Notes: generated from the letters alone by a model not told the origin. A stretch of 64,000 nt of DNA from Clostridium sp. K4410.MGS-306 (GCA_000980375.1 LARD01000026.1:1-64000), one strand, 5' to 3'. Positions 52,263 through 61,819 are shown, numbered from the stretch's first letter. Numbers and translations are program-made.

Positions 52263-52547
52263 ATGCCTATAGATCCAATTGCACAACAAAAAATACTGAA
52301 TCCTGAAACAGCCCCCACACAAGGCCCTAAGACAGCAAAACAACCAAAAGATATACCTATGGCACCATCTGAGAGCAATTATACAAATACCGAGAATCAA
52401 GCACCAAAAGCAAAAAAAGCAGACAATGCCGAAACAAAAGCTCAATTAATGAAGATCCAGGAAGAAATGAAAAAAGAGCAGATGCAAGAAGCTAAAAAAG
52501 CAATGGAAGAAGGTATGAAAAAAGACTTAAAATCATTCGAAGCATAA
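52263..52547 (+). CDS. small Lys/Glu/Gln-rich protein of unknown function
   Basis: 94 residues. The N-terminal half is Pro/Ala/Asn-rich and probably disordered (NPETAPTQGPKTAKQPKD). The C-terminal 40 residues are a charged amphipathic helix (KAQLMKIQEEMKKEQMQEAK) likely to form a coiled coil. Ribosome site GAAGGAG seven bases upstream. Monocistronic, with a strong terminator directly after. No family recognised. Confidence 0.65.
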   Translation: MPIDPIAQQKILNPETAPTQGPKTAKQPKDIPMAPSESNYTNTENQAPKAKKADNAETKAQLMKIQEEMKKEQMQEAKKAMEEGMKKDLKSFEA

Positions 52548-52550
52548 AAA

Positions 52551-52585
52551 AAGAAGCCTCTTAATTAATAAGAGGCTTCTTTTTA
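52551..52585. terminator. strong bidirectional terminator between the small protein gene and rpmB
   Basis: The 13-base arms AAGAAGCCTCTTA (52551-52563) and TAAGAGGCTTCTT (52569-52581) pair perfectly; A run before, T run after. Confidence 0.9.
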
Positions 52586-52599
52586 GTTTTCTTTTAAGC

Positions 52600-52791
52600 T
52601 TATACAGCTCTTTGCACTTTACCTGCTCTGATGCAAGATGTGCAAACGTCAATTCTTTTTACAGTGCCGTTTTGGTTAACTTTTACAGATTGAAGGTTAA
52701 CTTCTTGTCTGTGCACATGTTGTTTATGTGAAAAAGAAATTTTAGCTGCTTTAAGTCTTGTTTTGCCGCATACTGCGCATTGTTTTGCCAT
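52600..52791 (-). CDS. rpmB: 50S ribosomal protein L28
   Basis: 63 residues. MAKQCAVCGKTRLKAAKISF, then QHVHRQEVNLQSVKV and IDVCTSCIRAGKVQRAV match L28 over its whole length. Two Cys-x2-Cys pairs (CAVC and CTSC) make this the zinc-binding version. Single gene with GGA upstream of ATG. Confidence 0.95.
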   Translation of the reverse strand: MAKQCAVCGKTRLKAAKISFSHKQHVHRQEVNLQSVKVNQNGTVKRIDVCTSCIRAGKVQRAV

Positions 52792-52884
52792 TTCTATATT
52801 CCTTTCAAAGATTAGTTTCTTATTTTACCCTACTGTAAACACAGTGTAATATCAAGTACGGATTGAAAATTCTTAACAAAAATC

Positions 52885-53595
52885 TTAAACAATCAAATCT
52901 TTCATATCTTTTACAGCTTTTTCCAAACCGTCGAACACTGCTCTGGCTATAATATTATGACCGATATTAAGCTCTATAAGTTCCGGAATTTCGTGCATTC
53001 TATGGACATTTTCATATGTCAGCCCGTGGCCGGCATTAACTTTCAACCCGAGTTTTGCGGCCAGAGCAGCCCCTTCTTTGAGATGGTTAAGCTCTTTGTC
53101 CTCTAATGGTGTACCCCAGGCTTCAGAGTATCTTCCGGTATGAAGCTCAATAAATTGAGCTCCTGTTTTTGCAGCAGCTTCCACCTGTTCTTTATCAGCA
53201 TCAATAAAGAGGCTTACAATTATTCCTGCATCCACAAGCGGTTTTACAAAATCTGTTACAAACTCCACTCTCGACGCAACATCAAGCCCGCCTTCTGTTG
53301 TAACTTCCTGACGTTTTTCAGGAACAAGACAAACGTTTTCAGGTTTAACGTCAAGAGCAATTTTTTGCATTTCGTCAGTCAGCGCCATTTCAAGGTTCAA
53401 TCTTGTTTTGAGAATATCTTTTAACTCAATAACATCATTGTCGCGGGTGTGGCGTCTATCCTCTCTTAAATGTACGGTTATGCCGTCAGCACCGGCTTTT
53501 TCGCAAAGTATAGCAGCCTGAATCAAGTTCGGTTCCAAACCGCCTCTTGCATTTCTCAATGTCGCTATATGGTCTATATTTACGCCTAATAACAT
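52885..53595 (-). CDS. pdxJ: pyridoxine 5'-phosphate synthase
   Basis: 236 residues from the ATG at 53595 ([19 protein letters not shown]), with AGAGGG upstream; the longer frame to 53649 has no homology. TIM-barrel enzyme that condenses 1-deoxyxylulose 5-phosphate with 3-amino-1-hydroxyacetone 1-phosphate to pyridoxine 5'-phosphate. [38 protein letters not shown] and [14 protein letters not shown] are signatures. Presence implies DXP-dependent vitamin B6 synthesis. Confidence 0.97.
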   Translation of the reverse strand: MLLGVNIDHIATLRNARGGLEPNLIQAAILCEKAGADGITVHLREDRRHTRDNDVIELKDILKTRLNLEMALTDEMQKIALDVKPENVCLVPEKRQEVTTEGGLDVASRVEFVTDFVKPLVDAGIIVSLFIDADKEQVEAAAKTGAQFIELHTGRYSEAWGTPLEDKELNHLKEGAALAAKLGLKVNAGHGLTYENVHRMHEIPELIELNIGHNIIARAVFDGLEKAVKDMKDLIV

Positions 53596-53694
53596 GTTTT
53601 TCCCTCTGTGTTCATATGTGTTCTTTTTAACACGCCAAGTATAGCGCAAAATCCACTTTAAATTAAGGTTTTTTTATAAAGATAATATAAAGTT

Positions 53695-55602
53695 TTATTG
53701 AACAGCCAGCTTATCGGCAAGTGGAGAAACAATCCTTGCGTTTAAAGTACTATCTGCCTGTTTTATATTATGCGCTATTTTGTCGAGCTCATCAGACCAT
53801 ACAGCGTTTTGTTTAATATACTCCTGTGCATCTTTTTGAGTACCGTCCAGCTGGAGTCTGATTATCTGTTTCAGCATTTTATTTGCAGCAGGTGTAACTT
53901 TTTCAAAATTTACTGTCATTATGCCATTGTCGTCAACACTGAGGGCACCTTCTTTAATAAAGAAATTGTTCTGCATTATGTTTCTGAGCCTGTGAGCATT
54001 GCTAAAGTCAGGTCCTTTTTGGACATATGCACTGAAATAAGAAACCAGTAGTTTCTTTTGTTGCAGGGGGGTATAAAAACCCTTTTTTGTCAGTACATCG
54101 AGCATAACAAGTGCGCCCATATCTGCTTTATTTTCTTCTATTGTATTTTTGTAAATACCAAGTTTTTCGGTTCCGTTTTTGGGCCCCAGTGAGTGAACAT
54201 TTTCATGCAAAATGGTAAAATCGTGCAAAGCCTGTGTGTCAAAATATTTATGCTGACTTTTATTAAGAATGGCATCCAGTTTTTTTGTTATATTATCAGC
54301 ATATTTTGCTTCTCGCATTTGGATATGATAGACATTACGCTTTCCACCGCCTGATATCACGGACAGTTTGTCATTGTTTGGCAGATTTGATGCCAGTGAA
54401 ATAGCCCCGCGATATGCGCCCAGTTGACCGGTCATATCGACCATCTCAACATCTACCATTGTTTGTTTATTATCGTTTTGAGTGATATTTTGTTCATATT
54501 CCTCTTTAAAAGGCATATTATCAGCCATTAAAGGCATATAATCCTTTATTTTTAACAAATACTCCGTGCCTTCTTTATTAACAATACCTACGCGAACACC
54601 GATGTTGTCTTTGGCATATGGAGTAATTCCAAGTTTTTTGAGCATTGCCGAAAGCTTTTTGTTTTTATTCACAGAAGGGGTCATTCTATCATCATAGGAT
54701 TCTCTTGTTATTGTAAATTCCAATGGTGTATCCTGGAGTTTTGCCCATTTTTTATCCGCAAGAGCATCCATATAAGGATTGTTCATCATTAGAGCATTGG
54801 CTTGCAAAATCAAATAGCGGTTGAAATCATCGTTTGACGAAGTGAGTGCGGCAAGCTCAAGCTCTGTTGCGGCATTGACAAACTGCTCTTTAAAATAGTC
54901 TGTATAATCCGTTGCTTTAAGATATTTGCCGTCTCTTTCCACCATTGTTCTCTGGTTTAGTATTTTTTTCACCTCTGATATTTTATTTTTTTTAATCATT
55001 AAAATCAGGATATTGTGAAATTCGTCTTCTGTTAAATCTTCTGGGTAAAAACCGCGCTGCAGCTTGGGTTCAATCCCACGTGCAAGGTTTACGCTGCCGC
55101 CTTCAATATCTTTTGCATTAATTCCTTTTTGTGCGTTAAACAATTGTAAAGTAAGCCTTGCCTGCTCATTGCCTTTTAGTGTTTGTTCTTCCAGATAATT
55201 TTTAAACTCAATGTTATGGGGATTATCCTGCATCAAATAGACTTCTTCCAGTATTTTAGCTGCTTTAACAAGATGTTTAAGAGCTGTCTTATCGCCTTGA
55301 GAAAGCTTTTTGTATGCATCGTTGTTTTCATCTATAAGAGTGTAAGCAGCAAAGTTGTCAGGAGAGGTTCTTCTTTTTAGCTCATCAAAGTTGAGGTTTA
55401 GTTTGAAATTTTTCTCTTCCGAATCCAAAGCCCCTTTGAAACTCAAAGCTGTCATATATTTATTGGCATATGCAAGAGAATTTAGCTGGTGAGACAATAC
55501 ATTTGAGTTTGATTCATATTTCACAGAGCCGGAGTGTTCGGACTTTGCATTATTTTTTGAGTAATATACGGAATTAAGGTTATTTATTCTGTTAATTTTC
55601 AT
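53695..55602 (-). CDS. M49 (dipeptidyl-peptidase III)-like zinc peptidase homologue
   Basis: 635 residues. The HDFTILHENVHSLGP motif has HENVH, an HExxH zinc site, and 40 residues on IEENKADMGALVML supplies the third ligand as in the EExxAE/D motif of DPP III (HELLGH in classic members, here HExxH without the extra residue). The middle of the protein has GAYRGAISLASNLPNN and SVISGGGKRNVYHIQM, typical of M49. It may cleave dipeptides from oligopeptides or be a related hydrolase. N-terminus MKINRINNLNSVYYSKNN and the segment TALSFKGALDSEEKN are not seen in classic DPP III. No signal peptide. Confidence 0.75.
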   Translation of the reverse strand: MKINRINNLNSVYYSKNNAKSEHSGSVKYESNSNVLSHQLNSLAYANKYMTALSFKGALDSEEKNFKLNLNFDELKRRTSPDNFAAYTLIDENNDAYKKLSQGDKTALKHLVKAAKILEEVYLMQDNPHNIEFKNYLEEQTLKGNEQARLTLQLFNAQKGINAKDIEGGSVNLARGIEPKLQRGFYPEDLTEDEFHNILILMIKKNKISEVKKILNQRTMVERDGKYLKATDYTDYFKEQFVNAATELELAALTSSNDDFNRYLILQANALMMNNPYMDALADKKWAKLQDTPLEFTITRESYDDRMTPSVNKNKKLSAMLKKLGITPYAKDNIGVRVGIVNKEGTEYLLKIKDYMPLMADNMPFKEEYEQNITQNDNKQTMVDVEMVDMTGQLGAYRGAISLASNLPNNDKLSVISGGGKRNVYHIQMREAKYADNITKKLDAILNKSQHKYFDTQALHDFTILHENVHSLGPKNGTEKLGIYKNTIEENKADMGALVMLDVLTKKGFYTPLQQKKLLVSYFSAYVQKGPDFSNAHRLRNIMQNNFFIKEGALSVDDNGIMTVNFEKVTPAANKMLKQIIRLQLDGTQKDAQEYIKQNAVWSDELDKIAHNIKQADSTLNARIVSPLADKLAVQ

Positions 55603-55772
55603 CTCTTCTCCCTATTAATAAACATCTGGCAAAAAGTAAGCTTTGAATGCTATAAAACACTAATAACATTTTTTTTGCCGGTCATGTAAAAATATGGTTT
55701 AAAATTTATACAAAACTTAATTTTCACATTTGTGATATTATTTTGATGGTGTGGTACAAAATTTAGAGCATT

Positions 55773-56666
55773 ATGGCAAAAGACATATCAATCATTCTTG
55801 TTAATTACAAGACTAAAGATTTAGCAAAACAGTGTATTGAGTCAATTTACGAAAAAACTCATGACGTAAATTTTGATATCTACGTTGTTGACAACGGCTC
55901 TGACGATGGAATAGAAGAACTTTTAAAACAGGAATTTCCCGGGATAAAATTTCTGCAAAGCAATGAAAACAAAGGTTTTGGAGCAGGAAACAATATCGCC
56001 TTGAGGGTGTTTGATGCAAAATATGCATTTTTGCTCAATACAGATACAATTTTAATCAACAATGCTGTTAAAATTCTCTTTGATTTTATGGAAGCAAATC
56101 CAAAAACAGGAGCCTGTGGCGGCAACCTGTATGATGAACAAGGACAAAATATTCACTCATATGGAAATATTTTTGATTTGACGGATTTATTTTTAAAAAC
56201 ATTCAATTTACGATACTTTTTTCCAAAACGTCATAGAAAAATGAAAGATGGCGGATGTAATTCAAAGAATGAATTAAAAAGTGTAGATTTTATTACAGGA
56301 GCTGATCTGATGCTTCGAAAAGAAGCTCTTGATAAAGCAGGACTTTTTGATGAAAGATTTTTTATGTATTCAGAAGAAGCTGAACTGCAATACAGAATCA
56401 AAAAATCAGGCTACGATATTTTTATTAACCCCGAAGCAAAAATCCTACACTTGCATAACAAATCACCTAAAAAACGTGAAAAAATGTATTTTGAATTTTT
56501 AAAGAGTAAATATTTATTATTTCGACTATGCTACGGCAGCAAAAGTAATTTATGGTTTATAAAAATGCTTTTATATATTTCGTGTATAAACAAAATATTT
56601 TCGCACAGAGAAGCTATTTGCAGCTTATTTGATTTTATAAGAAAAGACAAAATTGAGGTAAATTAA
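55773..56666 (+). CDS. family 2 glycosyltransferase (WbbL/rhamnosyltransferase-like)
   Basis: 297 residues of the GT-A fold. N-terminal ISIILVNYKTKDLAKQCIES, then IYVVDNGSDDGIEELLKQEF, GFGAGNNIALR and the LLNTDTILI acidic motif that binds the nucleotide sugar and metal. C-terminal half includes ITGADLMLRKEALDKAGLFD and FFMYSEEAELQYRIKKSGYD. Probably adds a sugar to a polysaccharide or LPS repeat unit. The stop is immediately followed by the crcB start, so the two are in one operon. Confidence 0.9.
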   Translation: MAKDISIILVNYKTKDLAKQCIESIYEKTHDVNFDIYVVDNGSDDGIEELLKQEFPGIKFLQSNENKGFGAGNNIALRVFDAKYAFLLNTDTILINNAVKILFDFMEANPKTGACGGNLYDEQGQNIHSYGNIFDLTDLFLKTFNLRYFFPKRHRKMKDGGCNSKNELKSVDFITGADLMLRKEALDKAGLFDERFFMYSEEAELQYRIKKSGYDIFINPEAKILHLHNKSPKKREKMYFEFLKSKYLLFRLCYGSKSNLWFIKMLLYISCINKIFSHREAICSLFDFIRKDKIEVN

Positions 56667-57035
56667 ATGTTAAATATTCTGGCAGTATTTTTAGGCGGAG
56701 GCATTGGTGCTGCTTGCAGATATCTGATTACAATGATATCAAACAGATTTTTTGGTATTGCACACTGGGGAACTTTCAGCGCTAATATTATCGGTTGTTT
56801 TTTAATAGGGTATATTTTTGGCTATACACTTGAAAAAGCACAAGGGTTCCCTCCGGCATTAAAGTTGTTTTTGACAGTCGGTTTTCTTGGCGGGTTGACA
56901 ACGTTTAGTACGTTTAGTTGTGAATCGTTTTGTTTTTTAAGAGACGGAAAGATTCTGCACTGTGCGCTTTATATGCTGGCAAGTTTTGCAATAGGCCTGT
57001 GTGCAACATTTGCAGGTTTTATGCTTGCAAAGTAG
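56667..57035 (+). CDS. crcB: fluoride ion channel/exporter (CrcB/Fluc)
   Basis: 122 residues with four membrane helices. FLGGGIGAACRYLITMI, then HWGTFSANIIGCFLIGYIFG and FLGGLTTFSTFSCESFCFL (the conserved TTFSTF with Phe residues of the fluoride pore). Forms a dimer channel exporting F-. No fluoride riboswitch is apparent upstream because the gene starts directly after a glycosyltransferase gene; that coupling is odd but not unique. Confidence 0.95.
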   Translation: MLNILAVFLGGGIGAACRYLITMISNRFFGIAHWGTFSANIIGCFLIGYIFGYTLEKAQGFPPALKLFLTVGFLGGLTTFSTFSCESFCFLRDGKILHCALYMLASFAIGLCATFAGFMLAK

Positions 57036-57139
57036 TTTTACAAGTGTAACAAAATATATAGCCATATATGTAACCTGATATCAAATGATATCTATTATGT
57101 TATATTTAAGACAGGTTAAAACATGAGGTCTTAGATTAT

Positions 57140-57787
57140 ATGAGAGTCGGCGCAATTACTGCATCTTACACACACAAAATAAAAAAACAAAACCAAAAGC
57201 AACAGTCTTTTAAAGCGGATGTACAAATTGGAAGAATATACATTGATTCTTTTGGCGAAAAAAATCAACTGAAATATAATGAAGTTTGTGCACTCAACTC
57301 CTTATTAAAATATGCCCAAACAGCATATAAAAATGTGGGAACAGACAACAATTTAGTAATATTATACCCTTATCTTGAAAAAGATGAAAAAACCAAACAG
57401 CAGTATGCCGATATAGAGGTCTGCTTTATGAATAAGAATGCTGAAGAAGCAAGAAGAGCTATACTCAATAATAAACATAGACTTTACAAAGAATACGGAG
57501 ATTCCGTTAAAAAAGACTTGCAAGCACTTGCAGACAGAGATGAAACTGCAATGAAAAGCCTTACTGTTCCATACAAATGGTCTTTTATAAGAGGCAGAGG
57601 AAGAGACTGGGGTGAGCCGCTACAAAATGTTCCTACAAAAAAAGATCTGGATTTTTCGATTAATTGTATCGTAAAGGACAAACTGAGCTGCTACATATTT
57701 GATACAGAAAAAGAATTGGTAGTGATAGAACCACCAAAACCTAAAAGCTATGATAATGATATTTATATGCCTATAGGCGGATGGTAG
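57140..57787 (+). CDS. unknown protein (215 residues)
   Basis: The N-terminus contains KQQSFKADVQIGRIYIDSFG, with a S-F-K-x motif seen in other unknown proteins of this window. The middle is a mixed alpha/beta domain (ADIEVCFMNKNAEEARRAIL) and the C-terminus has KDKLSCYIFDTEKELVVIEP, then KPKSYDNDIYMPIGGW. No signal peptide or membrane segment. Not recognised. Start ATG 57140; a GATATC palindrome pair upstream near 57080 may be regulatory but I give it little weight. It precedes the second copy of the two-gene membrane module. Confidence 0.65.
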   Translation: MRVGAITASYTHKIKKQNQKQQSFKADVQIGRIYIDSFGEKNQLKYNEVCALNSLLKYAQTAYKNVGTDNNLVILYPYLEKDEKTKQQYADIEVCFMNKNAEEARRAILNNKHRLYKEYGDSVKKDLQALADRDETAMKSLTVPYKWSFIRGRGRDWGEPLQNVPTKKDLDFSINCIVKDKLSCYIFDTEKELVVIEPPKPKSYDNDIYMPIGGW

Positions 57788-57888
57788 TAATATTAAATTT
57801 GCTTAATATTAGACATTAATACTAGCAAAAAATTTTCCATGCCTTACTTATATAAACAGGTATAAGGGAAAGGTCTTTTTGTCTTTCA

Positions 57889-58449
57889 ATGTCTATTGTA
57901 ATCAAGCCGAACACAGAAAAGTTTGTCTCCGAGTTTGTGGGCAAACATATAAACTCTCCGGAACAAAGACTGATTCAAGGTGCGACAGCACTGGCAATGC
58001 AGCCTTTAATAGACTTTAACAACAAAGCTGCAGATGATGACACAAGAGCTGTTTCCGTTGCAAGAACCATAGGGAAAATTATTGCCGGAACAATTGTCGG
58101 AGTCGGTGTAAGATACGCTTCTATTTATGCAGCAAAACAGTTTTCGCGTTATACCTTAAAAGAAGGGCCCAAATACCTTACTCAAATAAACCGAAAAAGC
58201 AAAAGAGATATTCTTCTGCCAAAATTTGATTGCGAAAAAACGCCAATAAAAAAGCAAGATTTTCTTGATAAATACGACAAATCCGTAAAAACGCTGGGCA
58301 CAATTATAGCAACATTCGCAATGATTTTTACCAATTTTCTTATCGATGCACCTTTAACAAGGATAATAACAAAAAAACTAACATCTCGTGTAAAAGCAAA
58401 AATAGAAGATGACAAAATGCCTTTGGAGGTGAAAGATGCCAAAGGCTAG
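57889..58449 (+). CDS. two-gene membrane module, first protein (copy B), unknown function
   Basis: 186 residues, homologous to the protein at 30148-30735. INSPEQRLIQGATALAMQPL, then RAVSVARTIGKIIAGTIVGV and a second membrane helix (LGTIIATFAMIFTNFLIDAP) align with copy A, including the invariant SPEQRL and the SVART-KI-AGT segment. The middle linker differs. Start ATG 57889. It overlaps the next gene by 14 bases and so is coupled to it. Confidence 0.75.
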   Translation: MSIVIKPNTEKFVSEFVGKHINSPEQRLIQGATALAMQPLIDFNNKAADDDTRAVSVARTIGKIIAGTIVGVGVRYASIYAAKQFSRYTLKEGPKYLTQINRKSKRDILLPKFDCEKTPIKKQDFLDKYDKSVKTLGTIIATFAMIFTNFLIDAPLTRIITKKLTSRVKAKIEDDKMPLEVKDAKG

Positions 58450-59275
58450 CGGTTTTCAAAATTTAATAGAAAAAGTCTGGGGCCAATACGGGGATGATGT
58501 TGGCAAATCCCTTATCCATCTCGGAGCGGTAGGGTGGTTTTTCTCTGCTGTTGCACAGATTGGTATGATTGCAACAAACAAAGATATTGAAAAAAAAGAA
58601 AAAAAATTCCTCATACCTCAAGAGATTGCGGACGGTGTAATTAATGTCGGGCTGTATTATTCCATCTGCCAGGCAATAAAATACATTGGCGACAGTCTTG
58701 CCGAAAACAGCGTAATTATGACGCAGACAACGGAAAAGACAATAAGAGATATTAACAGAGAAGTACCTTCTACAGTAGGCAATTTTGTGGATGGTGTTGT
58801 TAGTGAGCTTAAACGAAACAAAATAATTGAGTCATCAAAAAAACAAAATTTAACCGATTTTTTCAAAGGCTCAATAGAATACTTAAAACAAGCACCGCTG
58901 AATAAAGATTCACAGAAACGCACTAACAACGATTTAACTATAATAAAAAATGCCTTTGACAAATTTGTTACGCCTGAACAAAAAATTCAACAGATAGAAA
59001 TACTGGAAAAAGCACAAAGAAACTTTAAACAATTCAAAAACGGACTGGGCGTTATAACAAGCGTTGGCGCATCTATTATTGCGTGCAATATGATAACACC
59101 GGTTGCCAGAAATATTACAGCAAATTATTATCAAAAAAAATTGATGAAAGAACGATATCTGCTCAAAAAGAAAAAAGCCATTCAACCTGTGCTAAAAACC
59201 TATTGTGATAACTCAGATAATATGTATGGGTATACACACACTGTATCACCTGCATTTAGCGTTTTTAAAATCTAA
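58436..59275 (+). CDS. two-gene membrane module, second protein (copy B), unknown function
   Basis: 279 residues, homologous to the protein at 29408-30148. GKSLIHLGAVGWFFSAVAQI, then ATNKDIEKKEKKFLIPQEIA and NVGLYYSICQAIKY match copy A. A 40-residue longer central part (DINREVPSTVGNFVDGVVSE) is absent from copy A. The second membrane helix (LGVITSVGASIIACNMITPV) and a basic C-terminus ending SPAFSVFKI are retained. The 3' end overlaps the converging gmhA-gmhB fusion gene by four bases. Confidence 0.75.
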   Translation: MPKASGFQNLIEKVWGQYGDDVGKSLIHLGAVGWFFSAVAQIGMIATNKDIEKKEKKFLIPQEIADGVINVGLYYSICQAIKYIGDSLAENSVIMTQTTEKTIRDINREVPSTVGNFVDGVVSELKRNKIIESSKKQNLTDFFKGSIEYLKQAPLNKDSQKRTNNDLTIIKNAFDKFVTPEQKIQQIEILEKAQRNFKQFKNGLGVITSVGASIIACNMITPVARNITANYYQKKLMKERYLLKKKKAIQPVLKTYCDNSDNMYGYTHTVSPAFSVFKI

Positions 59276-60324
59276 AATTTTATATCTGTAAGCTTTTTAA
59301 CGGCAATGCCTTTGGTTACAGCATCATCTTCGTGAGTGTAAAGATAACATTTACCCACACCGGCGCTGAGAGCAGCTTCAACGTCTCTTTCTTTGTCACC
59401 AACAGCCAAAGATGCTGCCATATCTATATTATAACGTTCTTTTGCTTTCAAAAACATGCCTGGCAAAGGCTTTCTATCTTCGTGCTCAAGATAAGGACAG
59501 CAATAAAAATCTGTAATTTCGATGCCTTTTTTTGCAAATTCGTTTTTCATATGCGAGTTAAAGGCATTCATCTGTTCCAAAGAATAATACCCGCGCTCAA
59601 CACCTGACTGATTTGTAATTACAAAAATCTTATACCCGCGGATTTGAGCCTCCAGACACACATCAAATATCCCGTCAATAAAATCAAGTTTATCTGTTTC
59701 ATAGGTATAGCCGTAATCTTCATTTATTGTGCCGTCACGGTCTAAAAACAGGGCTTTGACTTTTGGAGCAAGCTCTTTTTCAATAATTCCGCAAATAATA
59801 TGGCCTACAGCTATATGCGTTTCCTGAATATGATTTGTTGTATCAGACGGAACATTAATAGCAAAGTCTGCCTGTTCTTTCATTTTTCCGCCTTTTTCAC
59901 CTGTCATTGCAACTGTTGTTATCCCCATGGATTTTGCCTTTTGCATTGCAAGAAGCACGTTTTTGCTGTTGCCGCTTGTCGAAAGTCCAATGAGGACATC
60001 GCCTTTTTTTCCGAGACCTTCAACCTGTCTTTCAAAAATAGTGTCATAGCCAAAATCATTGCCGACAGCAGTTAATATTGAAGTATCAGTAGTCAGAGCA
60101 ATGGAATTGAGTGCAGGTCTGTTCATTTTGTAACGACCAACAAGCTCTGCTGCAAGGTGTTGAGAATCAGCAGCAGAACCGCCGTTTCCGCAAAACATTA
60201 CCTTTGCACCGTTTTTCATAGCTTCCACACACGCCTTGCTTACCTTTTCAATTACAGGTGTAAGTTTTTTTATTTTTTGAAAATTTTCACTTATAGTTTC
60301 AAAATCTTTATCTATGTTATACAT
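59272..60324 (-). CDS. gmhA-gmhB: fused sedoheptulose-7-phosphate isomerase / heptose-1,7-bisphosphate phosphatase
   Basis: 350 residues in two enzymes. Residues 1-190 are a GmhA-type SIS domain (MFCGNGGSAADSQHLAAELV, then ALTTDTSILTAVGNDFGYD and HIQETHIAVGHIICG) making heptose 7-phosphate. Residues 190-350 are a GmhB-type HAD phosphatase: ALFLDRDGTINEDYGY with the nucleophile Asp, VITNQSGVERGYYS and SLAVGDKERDVEAAL. The usual GmhB zinc loop (Cys-x-His and Cys-x-Cys before RKP) is shortened to YCCPYLEHEDRKPLPG and lacks the CxC pair. With hldE upstream (eight-base overlap) it gives four of the five steps to ADP-heptose. Confidence 0.93.
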   Translation of the reverse strand: MYNIDKDFETISENFQKIKKLTPVIEKVSKACVEAMKNGAKVMFCGNGGSAADSQHLAAELVGRYKMNRPALNSIALTTDTSILTAVGNDFGYDTIFERQVEGLGKKGDVLIGLSTSGNSKNVLLAMQKAKSMGITTVAMTGEKGGKMKEQADFAINVPSDTTNHIQETHIAVGHIICGIIEKELAPKVKALFLDRDGTINEDYGYTYETDKLDFIDGIFDVCLEAQIRGYKIFVITNQSGVERGYYSLEQMNAFNSHMKNEFAKKGIEITDFYCCPYLEHEDRKPLPGMFLKAKERYNIDMAASLAVGDKERDVEAALSAGVGKCYLYTHEDDAVTKGIAVKKLTDIKF

Positions 60325-61819
60325 TTAAAACTCCGTCAGATTTTATATTATCTATCTTATCCAGTACAGCAGTAACAGAATAATCCTCTACCCTGTCAAG
60401 CTCAACAACTTTGCCGCCATATGAAAGCACATATTGTGCTTCGGGCCAGTTTTCCAGCTTTAACCCCTCTTTTGCAATCACATCGGGTTTTATCTTTTTA
60501 ACAAGCTCTAGAGCAGACTCTTCATCAAAAAGTACCACATAATCTACAAATTCCAGCGAGGCTGCAACATAAGCCCTTGTTTTTTCATTTTGTAAAGGAA
60601 ATTTTTCACCTTTAATTTTGCGCTCTGATATATCAGAATTGATGCCAACAAAAAGAACATCGCATTCTTTTTTTGCGCCGGCAAAAGAATGAATATGCCC
60701 AAGATGCATGACATCAAAGCAGCCGTTAGTAAAACCGGTGACTTTCCCTTGAATTTTCAAATCTTGTGCAATTTCAGCAGCCTCATCAAAGCCTATTATT
60801 TTTAAAGCTTGCGACAATTTTCCGGAAGAATTGTTATTTATTAGCGCATTTTTAAGTTCAGTCGGGCTGACACACGCAGTGCCCAACTTACCAACAACAA
60901 TTCCCGAAGCAAGATTTGCAAGCTTCATTGCATCTTCAATGCACAAACCGGCAGCGATTGATGCACCTAAAACAGCCAGAGAAGTATCACCCGCGCCGGA
61001 AACATCAAAAACCTCTTTTGCCTCTGCCGGAATATGGACAGGCTCTTTTGTGCTGTCTGAAGAAATGAAAATCATTCCGTCTTTGCTAAGTGTAATCAAA
61101 AGGCTGTGAATATTATACTGTTTCATAACAGCCAGAGCCTCTTGTTTTATTTCTTGTTTGAAAGTTGCAGAAGAAGTATCAAATTTTTTGCCGCTGACAA
61201 GCTCAAACTCTTTAAGGTTAGGTTTGACAATATCAGCACCTGCATATTTTGAAAAATCTCTTTCTTTCGGGTCGAGCAAGACTTTTTTGCCGTGTTTTTT
61301 GCAGGTTTGTATAATCATTTGTGTTGATTGCAGTGTTAGCAAACCCTTTTTATAATCAGAAACCAGCACGATATCTGCTTTGTCCACAACTTTTTCAAGC
61401 ATTTCGGAAAGTTCTTTTAATACAGAGTCATCCGCATTTAAAAATGATTCTTTATCAGCCCTCAAAAGATGATTATTGCTTGCAATCATTCTTATTTTTG
61501 TAGTGGTGGGGTAGTTATCAGGCTTGATAAGAGAATAATTGCAGCCTGTTTTGTCAAGGAAGTGCTCCAGCATAACAGAAGACTCATCGTTTCCTGCTGC
61601 ACCGATAAACATTGTTTGAACACCCAAAGCTGCAAGGTTAGCAATAACGTTACCTGTTCCGCCAAGCATTGATTTTTCTTTTGTAACTTTAAATATAGGC
61701 ACCGGCGCCTCTGGCGAAATACGCTCAACCTCTCCGTAAAGGAATTTATCCAGCATAATATCACCAATACAAAGAATATTGAGATTTTTAAACCCGTTAA
61801 TTATTTTAGCGCCAAGCAT
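60317..61819 (-). CDS. hldE: bifunctional heptose-7-phosphate kinase / heptose-1-phosphate adenylyltransferase
   Basis: 500 residues. The N-terminal ribokinase-type domain has ILCIGDIMLDKFLYGEVERI, AVPIFKVTKEKSMLGGTGNV and the catalytic DVSGAGDTSLAVLGA. The C-terminal domain is a nucleotidyltransferase: TGFTNGCFDVMHLGHIHSF (H-x-G-H) and VGINSDISERKIKG. Makes heptose 1,7-bisphosphate and then ADP-glycero-manno-heptose. Overlaps the GmhA-GmhB fusion by eight bases. HldD (epimerase) is not in the window. Confidence 0.96.
   Translation of the reverse strand: MLGAKIINGFKNLNILCIGDIMLDKFLYGEVERISPEAPVPIFKVTKEKSMLGGTGNVIANLAALGVQTMFIGAAGNDESSVMLEHFLDKTGCNYSLIKPDNYPTTTKIRMIASNNHLLRADKESFLNADDSVLKELSEMLEKVVDKADIVLVSDYKKGLLTLQSTQMIIQTCKKHGKKVLLDPKERDFSKYAGADIVKPNLKEFELVSGKKFDTSSATFKQEIKQEALAVMKQYNIHSLLITLSKDGMIFISSDSTKEPVHIPAEAKEVFDVSGAGDTSLAVLGASIAAGLCIEDAMKLANLASGIVVGKLGTACVSPTELKNALINNNSSGKLSQALKIIGFDEAAEIAQDLKIQGKVTGFTNGCFDVMHLGHIHSFAGAKKECDVLFVGINSDISERKIKGEKFPLQNEKTRAYVAASLEFVDYVVLFDEESALELVKKIKPDVIAKEGLKLENWPEAQYVLSYGGKVVELDRVEDYSVTAVLDKIDNIKSDGVLNV

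Noticed and set aside
57787..57811. Hairpin TAATATTAA / TTAATATTA after the 215-residue gene
   Set aside because: The stem is all A and T and no T run follows, so it is unlikely to end transcription.
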